This document shows, piece by piece, positions 54,203-64,000 of a stretch of 64,000 nucleotides of DNA. Source of the stretch: Streptomyces sp. NBC_01262 (GTDB lineage: Bacteria; Actinomycetota; Actinomycetes; Streptomycetales; Streptomycetaceae); contig NZ_CP108462.1 of NCBI RefSeq assembly GCF_036226365.1, forward strand, positions 7,286,501 through 7,350,500. Direction: 5' to 3'. Under the pieces are notes generated by a model that worked only from the letters and a program-made list of their open reading frames with translations, made no database searches and had not been told where the DNA came from. A program made the translations under genes and the position numbers. Each line of letters starts with the position of its first letter. The first letter of the stretch is position 1.

Positions 54203-55096
54203 ATGGATCTCGCTGAGATCTTCCGTGTCATGCGCAGGCGTTGGTATGTCCTGCTGCCCGGACTGCTGCTGGCCGCCGGTCTGACGGTCGCCGTGGCCCT
54301 GGTGGTCCCGGTCACCTATCAGTCGCAGAGCACCGTGGTCCTGCTGAACTCCCAGAAGGCCACCCGTGCCTACGACGGCAACCCCTTCCTGAGCACGCAG
54401 ACCTCGCTCACCGGCATGGCCGACAGCCTGGCCCGCAACCTCAACTCCGACGCCTCGATCCGCGCGCTCAAATCCCGGGGCGCCTCCGGGACCTTCGAGG
54501 CCAAGCTCGCCGACAACGCCCAGGGGCCGCTCATGTGGCTCACCGTGACCGGCACCGACAAGTCGTCCGTCCTGGCCTCCGACCGCATCCTGACCGCGTA
54601 CGCCAAGGAGCGGCTGGAGGCCTTCCAGGAGCAGCAGTCGGTCGACGAGAACGCCATGATCCGGATGATGACCATCGTGGCCTCGCAGAACCCGGTGGCG
54701 CAGACCAAGACCCGGCTCGAATACATGATCATGGCCGGTGGCGCGGGCTTCGTGCTCACCATGGTCGCCACCTTCTACGTGGAGGCGCGCAAGCGCTCGC
54801 GCGGGCCCGAGCGGGAAGCCGAGTCCGACCCGGAGCCGGAGCCGGATCCGGATCCGGACCCGGAGCTGGCGGAAGAGCCCGCCGAGCCGGAGGAGGAAAT
54901 CAGCTTCCCCAGGCCCAAGGCCGAGGAATCGGTCGTGGAACAGACGCTGGCCATCCGGCGGCCGCCCAGCTGGTCGCGGCCCGCCGAGACCGAGCCCAAG
55001 GCGCAGCGGTCCGTGGTGACCGCCCCGCCCGCCGAGCCGCTCGACGAGGAGTCGACTCATGGACACCGCCCGCGCACCGGTCAGCGAGACCGGTGA
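54203..55096 (+). CDS. Wzz-like chain-length determinant without kinase domain
   Basis: 297 residues from ATG 54203. MDLAEIFRVMRRRWYVLLPGLLLAAGLTVAVALVVP is the first TM and Wzz entry; the second TM is YMIMAGGAGFVLTMVATFYVEA near 173-194. The coiled-coil part between is shorter than usual. The cytoplasmic tail is highly acidic (EPEPDPDPDPELAEEPAEPEEE) with no P-loop, so no kinase activity is expected. It probably sets polymer length with a polymerase. Its tail overlaps the flippase start by 38 bp. Confidence 0.8.
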   Translation: MDLAEIFRVMRRRWYVLLPGLLLAAGLTVAVALVVPVTYQSQSTVVLLNSQKATRAYDGNPFLSTQTSLTGMADSLARNLNSDASIRALKSRGASGTFEAKLADNAQGPLMWLTVTGTDKSSVLASDRILTAYAKERLEAFQEQQSVDENAMIRMMTIVASQNPVAQTKTRLEYMIMAGGAGFVLTMVATFYVEARKRSRGPEREAESDPEPEPDPDPDPELAEEPAEPEEEISFPRPKAEESVVEQTLAIRRPPSWSRPAETEPKAQRSVVTAPPAEPLDEESTHGHRPRTGQRDR

Positions 55097-56561
55097 GACG
55101 AGCACCGGTGAGACGGACGACGCTCCCGCCGCGCCGTCGTTCGGCCGCAAGGTACGGTCGGCGGCCCGCTGGAGCCTGATCAACACCGTCGTCATGCGGC
55201 TGGGCAACTTCGCCACCGGCATCCTGCTGGCGCGCTTCGCCCTCGGGCCGGCGGAATGGGGCGTCTACGGCATCGCCCAGACCGTGCTGCTGGTCCTGCT
55301 GTCCGCCAACGAACTGGGCGTCGGCCTGGCCATCGTCCGCTGGGACGGCGACCCCCGCCGCTTCGCGCCCACCGTGCTGACCCTCGGCGCCCTGTCCAGC
55401 GGCCTGCTGTACGTGGCGATCTTCCTGTCGGCGCCCACGGTGGCCGGGCTGCTGGGCTCACCGGACGCCGCCGGCGTGCTGCGCGTGATGTGCCTGTGCG
55501 TGGTGATCGACGGGGTGGCGCAGGTGCCGGCCGGCTTCCTCACCCGGGAGTTCGCCCAGGGCAAGCGGATGGTCATCGACGCGCTCAACTTCGTACTCAG
55601 CACCACCGTGACCCTGGTGCTCGCCTTCGAGGGCTGGGGCGCGATGAGCTTCGCGTGGGGCGCGGTGGCGGGCAACATCGCCGCGCTGATCGGCTGCGCG
55701 GTGGCCGCCCCGGGCACCCTGAAATTCGGCTGGGACCGCGAACAGGCCCGTGCGCTGCTGAAGTTCGGGCTGCCGCTGGCGGGCGCGAGCCTGCTGGCGC
55801 TGGCGGTGGTCAACGTCGACACCATGGTCGTCGGCTCCACCCTCGGCCAGGTCTCGCTGGGCTTCTACGTCCTGGCCTTCAATATGTCCGGCTGGCCCGT
55901 ACGCATCATCTCCGAGGCCGCTCGCCGGGTCTCCTTCGCGGGCTTCTCCCGGCTGGCCGGCTCACCGCAGGCCCTCGCCCAGGGGTTCAGCCGCGCCCTC
56001 GGCGTCCTGATCACCGGCACCGTGCCCCTGTGCGTCCTGCTGGCGGGCCTGGCGGGGCCGGTGGTCGAGCTGGTCTACGGGAGCCAGTGGCTGCCCGCCG
56101 CCAAGGCGCTGCCCTGGCTGATGGCGCTGGGCCTGGTCCGGATCGGCTGCGAGCTGGCCTACGACTGCCTGGTCGCCACCGGACAGCGCCGGTCGCTCTT
56201 CGGCGTCCAGGGCCTGTGGCTGGTCGCGCTGATCCCCGTACTCGTGGTCGCCGCCCGCACCCACGGCATCGTCGGGGTCTCGCAGGGCCATGTCCTGGTC
56301 GCCGTCGGCATCGTCGTGCCCGCCTTCCTGTTCGCCCTCGGCCGGGCCGGGATCAGCCTGCGCTCGATCGCCCGGGCCTGCGCCTGGCCCTTCTTCGGAG
56401 GAGCCGTCATGGCCCTGGTCATCCTCGGCGCCCAGCCGCTCTTCGGCGGCGGCGCCGTCGCCCTGTTCGCCGCCGGCGCGGTCGCGCTGGCCTGCTACGT
56501 CGTCTGCGTACTGCCCAGTCGCGGCTTCCTGCTCGGCACCCGAGGAGGGGACACGGCATGA
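55059..56561 (+). CDS. Wzx-type oligosaccharide flippase
   Basis: 500 residues from ATG 55059 (overlaps the previous gene by 38 bp). Twelve to fourteen membrane segments start with RSAARWSLINTVVMRLGNFATGILLARFALGPAEWGVYGIAQTVLLVLLSANELGVGLAIVR, the typical opening of the MOP flippase family. FPLAGASLLALAVVNVDTMVVGSTLGQVSLGFYVLAFN-type segments are in the middle. It should move the lipid-linked glycan of this second cluster. The stop is shared with the next start (ATGA). Confidence 0.87.
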   Translation: MDTARAPVSETGETSTGETDDAPAAPSFGRKVRSAARWSLINTVVMRLGNFATGILLARFALGPAEWGVYGIAQTVLLVLLSANELGVGLAIVRWDGDPRRFAPTVLTLGALSSGLLYVAIFLSAPTVAGLLGSPDAAGVLRVMCLCVVIDGVAQVPAGFLTREFAQGKRMVIDALNFVLSTTVTLVLAFEGWGAMSFAWGAVAGNIAALIGCAVAAPGTLKFGWDREQARALLKFGLPLAGASLLALAVVNVDTMVVGSTLGQVSLGFYVLAFNMSGWPVRIISEAARRVSFAGFSRLAGSPQALAQGFSRALGVLITGTVPLCVLLAGLAGPVVELVYGSQWLPAAKALPWLMALGLVRIGCELAYDCLVATGQRRSLFGVQGLWLVALIPVLVVAARTHGIVGVSQGHVLVAVGIVVPAFLFALGRAGISLRSIARACAWPFFGGAVMALVILGAQPLFGGGAVALFAAGAVALACYVVCVLPSRGFLLGTRGGDTA

Positions 56562-57643
56562 CAAGGCTCCGGGCTTTACTCGCCGCCCTGGCGCTCACCC
56601 TGGCCCTGGGCGCCACCGCCTGCTCCGGCAGCGGCGACCCCTCCTACCCGCCCTGCCCGGACACCGCCCTGACCTGCCCGCAGGGGGGCGGCCAGTCCTC
56701 CTGGGCCTCTCCGGTCCCCCTGGCCTCGCCCACCTCCCGCGGCCCCGGCTCCCCGGCCGCCCAGGGCATGGGGGGCTCCGCAGGCCCCGGCACCTCCGCG
56801 TCGCCGAGCCGCTCCGCCACGGCCACCACGGCCGTCCAGGCGGCGGGCTTCCCCGACGCCCGTACCACCGGCCCCCGCATCCCCCTGACGCCGCACAACA
56901 CCGGGGCGATGAGCGTCAAGACCAGCGGCACCGTCATCAGGGGCTGGGACATCACCGGCTCGCTCGACATCTACGCGAACAACGTGACCATCGTCGACAC
57001 GAAGATCACCTCGACCAACTGGTGGGGCATCAACCTGCGCCCCGGATACAGCGGACTGCGGGTCATCCACAGCACCATCACCGCCATCCCGGGCAAGGGC
57101 CCCGACAACGGCGGCGAGGACTACGCGGTGTCCAACAGCGGCGACAGCTCGATCGAGGTCGGCTGGAGCGACATCTCGGTCTTCGGCAACGCCCTGTCCA
57201 TGGGCCAGGGCAACATCCACGACAACTACGTCCACGACCTCGTCGCCTTCCGCAACGCCGGCGGCGAGTGGCAGCACGTCGACGCGGTGATCAGCGGCGG
57301 CGGCAGCACGGGCAAGCTGACCATCCGCCACAACACCCTCCTCAACCCGGTCGCCGTGGACCGGGGTGCCTCCGCCAGCATCGGCCTGTTCTCCGACACC
57401 GGCACCGTCACCAACACCGTCATCGACGGCAACCTGCTGGCCGGCGGCGCGTACGCCCTCTACGGGGGCGGCGACGGCGCCACCGGCATCAAGGTCACCA
57501 ACAACGTGTTCTCGACGCAGTTCCACAGCAAGAGCGGCGTCTACGGAGCCGTCACCGCCTGGAACGAGGGCGGCGCGGGCAACGTCTGGACCAACAACCG
57601 CATGGCCGACGGCACCGCGATCACCCCCAAACCGGCCGGCTGA
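56558..57643 (+). CDS. right-handed beta-helix lipoprotein
   Basis: 361 residues from ATG 56558 (overlaps the flippase stop). A lipoprotein signal (LALTLALGATAC) and a Ser/Pro-rich linker of about 70 residues precede a parallel beta-helix: GTVIRGWDITGSLDIYANNVTIVDTKITSTNWWGINLRPGYSGLRVIHSTI, DYAVSNSGDSSIEVGWSDISVFGNALSMGQGNIHDNYVHDL, KLTIRHNTLLNP and VTNTVIDGNLLAGGAYALYGG. The fold is found in polysaccharide lyases and hydrolases. Placed between flippase and GT2 genes, it may trim or bind the exported polymer outside the cell; no catalytic residues were identified. Confidence 0.8.
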   Translation: MTRLRALLAALALTLALGATACSGSGDPSYPPCPDTALTCPQGGGQSSWASPVPLASPTSRGPGSPAAQGMGGSAGPGTSASPSRSATATTAVQAAGFPDARTTGPRIPLTPHNTGAMSVKTSGTVIRGWDITGSLDIYANNVTIVDTKITSTNWWGINLRPGYSGLRVIHSTITAIPGKGPDNGGEDYAVSNSGDSSIEVGWSDISVFGNALSMGQGNIHDNYVHDLVAFRNAGGEWQHVDAVISGGGSTGKLTIRHNTLLNPVAVDRGASASIGLFSDTGTVTNTVIDGNLLAGGAYALYGGGDGATGIKVTNNVFSTQFHSKSGVYGAVTAWNEGGAGNVWTNNRMADGTAITPKPAG

Positions 57644-57658
57644 GGGCTGAGGAACACC

Positions 57659-58474
57659 ATGATCCGACGCATCGCCCGAGCCCCCTGGGAGCTCCTCAAG
57701 CGGACCTTCGGCTGGCTCGTCCTGTTCGAGCTCAGGAACAAGGTCCTCCTGGCGCCCTCGGCGGTGAGCCTGCGCCGTTTCGAGACCGCCGAGACCGCCC
57801 GCCTGGCCGCCGACCCGATCCCCGCCGCGATCCCCGCCGCGCTGGTCGCCACGGTGATCGCCACCCACCGCCGCCCCGACGCCCTGCGCGCGGCCGTCCG
57901 CTCCGCCCTCGCCCAGACCGTACGGGACCAGATCGTCATCGTCGTCGACGACGGCGCGGGTCTGCCCGAACTGCCCGACGACCCACGGCTGTTCGCCGTC
58001 TCGCTGGCGCGCAACACCGGCGTGGCAGGCGTCGTGCGCAACGTCGGAATCCGGCTGACCCGCTCGCGCTACGTCGCCTTCCTCGACGACGACAACCTCT
58101 GGGAACCCGACCACCTCGAACAGGCCCTCGCGGTCCTGGAGTCCCCCCAGGGGCCCGACGGCGTCTACACGGCCCTGCGCCGCGTCCTGCCCGACGGGAC
58201 CGAGCGGGACATCCTGTCGGTCCCCTTCGACCGGCGCCGGGCCGCCCGGGAAGCCTTCCTGGACACCAACGCCTTCGTCGCCCGCCGCGACCGGTCCCTG
58301 TACTTCAGCCGCCTGCGCCGTACGCCTGAGGTGCTTCCCCGCGAGGACTGGGAGCTCGTCCACCGCTACAGCCGCGGCCACGACGTGCGGCACGTGCCGC
58401 AGCCCACCGTCCGCTACCTGGTGAATCCCGACAGCTTCTACACGACCTGGCGACCGGCCGAATCAACCGGCTGA
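57659..58474 (+). CDS. GT2-family glycosyltransferase
   Basis: 271 residues from ATG 57659 (GAGGA upstream). It has an N-terminal hydrophobic/basic stretch (LLKRTFGWLVLFELRNKVLL). The GT-A fold starts at residue 62: LVATVIATHRRPDALRAAVRSALAQTVRDQIVIVVDDGAG, then FAVSLARNTGVAGVVRNVGIRLTRSRYVAFLDDDNLWEPDHL, which holds the DxD. DTNAFVARRDRSLYF and PREDWELVHRYSRGH finish the acceptor site. It is the last gene of the operon begun around 48941. Sugar specificity is unknown. Confidence 0.85.
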   Translation: MIRRIARAPWELLKRTFGWLVLFELRNKVLLAPSAVSLRRFETAETARLAADPIPAAIPAALVATVIATHRRPDALRAAVRSALAQTVRDQIVIVVDDGAGLPELPDDPRLFAVSLARNTGVAGVVRNVGIRLTRSRYVAFLDDDNLWEPDHLEQALAVLESPQGPDGVYTALRRVLPDGTERDILSVPFDRRRAAREAFLDTNAFVARRDRSLYFSRLRRTPEVLPREDWELVHRYSRGHDVRHVPQPTVRYLVNPDSFYTTWRPAESTG

Positions 58475-58532
58475 CCTGCGCAGACGCAGTCGATCAGGAA
58501 TCGAGAAGCGCGGTCGGCGAGCCCCGGCTAGC

Positions 58533-58543
58533 GTGACGGTCAC
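58533..58543. promoter_or_regulatory. short palindrome upstream of UvrA-like gene
   Basis: GTGACGGTCAC, an 11-bp palindrome centred on G, 48 bp before the UvrA-like start. It could be an AraC or other operator; weak evidence. Confidence 0.25.
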
Positions 58544-58591
58544 AGGCATCACGATTCGGTGTGACCCCGGACCCCGGCTTCAGGAGTGATC

Positions 58592-60946
<2,355 letters not shown>

Positions 60947-60959
60947 GGACAATACGGAA

Positions 60960-61408
<449 letters not shown>

Positions 61409-61412
<4 letters not shown>

Positions 61413-62353
61413 TGCGGTGGCCGCGTAGGTTCGCCGGGTTGCGCAGCCGCCGGCTGCGCTTTGTCCTCAATCGCCGGACGGGCTGAAATCGGCCTGAGCA
61501 GCGCGCCCGCCGCGGCGCGGCTGGCCGGGCGGCCCAGCGCGGCGCGGGAGGCTTCGCGCAGGAGAACGGCAGCGCGGAAGAAGGCCGTGGCGACGGCCCC
61601 GTGGCGGCGCGCGTACAGGCGGACGCGGTTGACCGTGAGCAGGGTCCACAGCCGGGGGGAGACCCGGGATTCGCCGCCGAGGTGGACGGCCTCGGCGGCG
61701 GGCTCAAGGCGGGTGGCGTAGCCGAGGTCGCGGGCGCGCAGGCAGTACTCGGTCTCCTCGGAGTAGAGGAAGAAGGACTCGTCCCAGGGGCCGCAGGCGG
61801 CCAGGCAGTCCGCCGACAGGGCCATCAGCGCGCCGGTCGCCCAGTCGGCGCGCGTCGGCCGCTCGTACGCGGCGGGGTCGGTGACGAGTTCGCTCAGGCG
61901 CGGGAAACGGCCGGCGCGGCGGTTGCCGATGACGGCTTCGCCCAGGGCCCGGGAGACGCTGGACTCGCGGCGCAGCGAGTGAAGGGGCGCGTCCCGGCCG
62001 TCCTCGTACAGGAGGGGGACGCTGATGCCCACCCCGTCGCCGAGCCCGTCGACGAGCCGCTTGGCGCAGCCCTGCCGCATGCGGATGTCGGGGTTGCAGA
62101 CCAGGACCGCCGAGTACGCGCCAGCGGCGCGCAGGGCCGCGTTGACGCCGGCGGCGTACCCGGCGTTGCGGCCGGTCCGGACGACCGTGGCGTCGGGAGC
62201 GAGTTCCCGCAGGACGGCGACCGTGTCGTCGGCGGAGTCGTTGTCGGCGACGACCAGGCGCCAGTCGAGGCCGGACATGCCGTCGGGGAGGGAGGCGAGG
62301 AACCCGGGGAGGACGGAGGCGCTGTTCCAGGTGACGACGAGGACGGCGATCAT
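61409..62353 (-). CDS. GT2-family glycosyltransferase (rhamnosyltransferase-like)
   Basis: 314 residues from ATG 62353, which overlaps the upstream gene stop (ATGA). The GT-A fold is clear: IAVLVVTWNSASVLPGFLASL, LVVADNDSADDTVAVL, VVRTGRNAGYAAGVNAALR, SAVLVCNPDIRM (DxD equivalent), DWATGALMALSADCLAACGPWDESFFLYSEETEYCLRARDLGY and TRLEPAAEAVHLGGES. This is the pattern of rhamnosyl- and related sugar transferases (GlcNAc-diphospholipid acceptors). It is translated with the fused Wzz/Wzy gene, so it acts in the same polymer pathway. Confidence 0.87.
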
Positions 62354-64000
62354 CGGGAGGACTCCACGAGTTGGGGGACCGGGCGTTCGGCCTTCACAAG
62401 ACTTACGGCGGCCGGGGCGACGGCCTCGCGCCGGATGAAGCCCAGGTAGCTGCCGCCCGCGCCGAGGGTCAGGAAGAACATGCCGGCGAACATCGGGAAG
62501 CTGAGGGAGTCGAAGGTGGCGCTGATGACGAGGGCGACCAGCGCGGAGGCGAAGAAGGCCTGCCCCAGCTCTCGGTCGGACTCGGTGCGGGCGAGGCGCC
62601 GGATGGAGCCGCCCTGGTGGATGCCGGTGATGAAGAGGGTGAACAGGGCGATCAGCCCCAGCAGGCCCATCTCGGCCAGGGTCAGCATGTACTGGTTGTC
62701 GGTGAAGAAGTACAGGTCGGGCGTGAAGGTGCCGAATCCCCGCCCGAACAGGGGCCGTTCCTCCAGGTAGGGGACGATCGCGCTGTACTTGACCGTACGG
62801 GCCTGGGTGCTGCTGTCGGAGTTGTTGATGAAGGTCGCGAACAGGGTCGTGATGGTGCCGATCAGCCCGGGGATGATCACCTTGAAGCCGGCCACGGACG
62901 CCGTCATGAGCCCGAGCGCGGCCCAGCGGCGCTGCGGCTTCCAGCGGGGCACCATCACCAGGGCGATCAGCAGCATGCCGATGATGGAGGTCCTGGACAC
63001 CGTCAGCGGCAGCGCCCCGGCCATGATCAGCACCGGCCCCCAGCGGCGTACGACGTGGAGGTGGCGGCGTACCGGGTCGAAGGCCTGGTGGATGGCGAAG
63101 GGCACCAGGATCGCCAGCATCCCGCCGAACTCCAGCGGCTGCGCGGTGGTGGACCGGGGCCGGGTGAAGGAGCCGCGGTCCATGGCGGTGACCTGGGCGA
63201 CGCTGGTCTGCAGGCCGGGGATGTGGATGGAGTCGGCGATGTTGGTGGCCGAGAAGAAGTCGTAGTAGCCGATCGCGGCCACGATCGTGCCCATCACGAC
63301 GACCCGGCGCATCAGCACGTCGAGGCGGCCCCGTTCCTGGATTCCGGCCGAGGTCAGGACCACCAGCGACACCCACACCATGAATCCGATGAGGCCCCGG
63401 TCCGCCCCGAGGACCTCCTGATGCGAGCTCTCCCGGGACGCGTCCGCGATGTACGCCATCAGGACGGCCACGGCCAGCACGCACATCGCCACCCGCACGA
63501 GCCGGGTGCCCGGGGCGGGCAGGATGCGGCCGCCGAGCCAGGTCGCGAGGTACCACAACAGCCCCAGCAGGGCGAAGACATTGGCCGGGGTGCCGACCCC
63601 GCCGAGCGCGGGCAGGGCGAGGTTGGAGGGGATGAAGAAGGCGAGTACGAGATAGACGGTGAGGATTGCCGTGGCGTCCACCCGCCGGCTCAGCAGTTTC
63701 CTGCGGACCGGCACCCGCTTCGGGGGCTCGGCGGCGGCCGGTACTTCCTGCGGCTGCGGCTGCGGCTGCGGCACCAGGCTCGTCGTGCCGGCGCGTCCGC
63801 GCTTGCGGACCACGGCGACGCCTTCGAGCAGGATGGACAGCATGAACGCGCTGACCACGCCCAGGATGAGGACCGCCGCGATGTCCTGGTACCGGGTCTT
63901 GGACTTCGACACCGGCGTCTGCGGCAGCACGACCGGCGCGGTCTGCACGAAGTAGACCTGCGGGACCTTCGCGGCGGCCTGCAGGGCCTTGAGCTGCTCG
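62350..64000 (-). CDS. Wzz-like/O-antigen ligase fusion, 5' end outside window
   Basis: The frame stays open through 64000, so this is partial (at least 550 residues here). The N-terminal part EQLKALQAAAKVPQVYFVQTAPVVLPQTPVSKSKTRYQDIAAVLILGVVSAFMLSILLEG resembles the end of a Wzz-like chain-length domain with its second TM. After a PQPQPQPQ linker come about 10 membrane segments of an O-antigen ligase/polymerase, with LTVSRTSIIGMLLIALV and FGRGFGTFTPDLYFFTDNQYMLTLAEMGLLGLIALF. A single protein may thus set length and polymerise or attach chains. It is co-translated with the GT2 gene. Confidence 0.8.
   Translation of the reverse strand, partial: EQLKALQAAAKVPQVYFVQTAPVVLPQTPVSKSKTRYQDIAAVLILGVVSAFMLSILLEGVAVVRKRGRAGTTSLVPQPQPQPQEVPAAAEPPKRVPVRRKLLSRRVDATAILTVYLVLAFFIPSNLALPALGGVGTPANVFALLGLLWYLATWLGGRILPAPGTRLVRVAMCVLAVAVLMAYIADASRESSHQEVLGADRGLIGFMVWVSLVVLTSAGIQERGRLDVLMRRVVVMGTIVAAIGYYDFFSATNIADSIHIPGLQTSVAQVTAMDRGSFTRPRSTTAQPLEFGGMLAILVPFAIHQAFDPVRRHLHVVRRWGPVLIMAGALPLTVSRTSIIGMLLIALVMVPRWKPQRRWAALGLMTASVAGFKVIIPGLIGTITTLFATFINNSDSSTQARTVKYSAIVPYLEERPLFGRGFGTFTPDLYFFTDNQYMLTLAEMGLLGLIALFTLFITGIHQGGSIRRLARTESDRELGQAFFASALVALVISATFDSLSFPMFAGMFFLTLGAGGSYLGFIRREAVAPAAVSLVKAERPVPQLVESSR

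Noticed and set aside
51638..55222. 1194-codon minus-strand open frame
   Set aside because: It lies antisense to four well-supported glycan genes and has no recognisable domain.

Overview
The window is high-GC actinomycete DNA, most likely from a Streptomyces or close relative. This rests on the GC-rich third codon positions, frequent GTG and TTG starts, a class-E-sortase LAxTG surface protein, a sigma factor fused to an extracellular carbohydrate-binding domain, and dense secreted glycosidases. Gene identities come from reading motifs only; no database search was run.

Region 1 (1-13955) is an exopolysaccharide cluster. It holds four GT4-type glycosyltransferases (the first cut by the window edge), a CgeB-like glycosyltransferase, a Wzx-type flippase, an O-antigen-ligase/Wzy-type polymerase, a GT2 enzyme, a Wzz/tyrosine-kinase co-polymerase, and Gmd plus GDP-fucose synthase, which together make GDP-L-fucose. 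Region 2 (about 14.1-15.1 kb) is a scar of decayed insertion sequences and an oxidoreductase remnant.

Region 3 (15.1-28.5 kb) is an accessory region of secreted proteins. It has a membrane-tethered sigma factor (sigma domains, zinc-finger-like segment, TM, AbfB domain) divergent from an alginate-lyase-like LAxTG protein; a helicase remnant; a GH27 alpha-galactosidase with lectin domains, divergent from a LacI regulator with two matching operators; and a frameshifted HTH-STAND-WD40 ATPase. It ends with the most striking locus: a two-gene unit encoding a secreted aerolysin/ETX-like pore-forming protein followed 19 bp later by a secreted ribosome-inactivating protein (RIP) with all five catalytic positions, closed by a perfect 20-bp hairpin. 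I propose this as a bipartite toxin.

Region 4 (28.5-48.8 kb) is mixed. It has a frameshifted TmrB-like gene, a ClpC-like ATPase, a gene-poor stretch with structured-RNA candidates, a TetR/enoyl-CoA hydratase/thioesterase operon, transporters, a peroxiredoxin-like/DUF4291 pair facing a TetR gene across a perfect inverted repeat, PhzF-like and GT2 genes, an oxidoreductase, a serine hydrolase, a NodB-like/beta-propeller lipoprotein pair, and a second GH27 paralogue in inverted orientation that shares a nearly identical tract with the first.

Region 5 (48.9-64.0 kb) is a second polysaccharide cluster. It has a WlbB-type acyltransferase, an alpha/alpha-toroid-like protein, a TagA/WecG GT26 enzyme, a UDP-HexNAc dehydrogenase, a UDP-GlcNAc 2-epimerase, a Wzz-like protein, a flippase, a beta-helix lipoprotein and GT2 enzymes. 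At the right edge is a protein that appears to join a Wzz-like C-terminus to a polymerase/ligase. A UvrA-like ABC protein with an AraC regulator interrupts this cluster. Its likely product is a HexNAcA-containing surface glycan.
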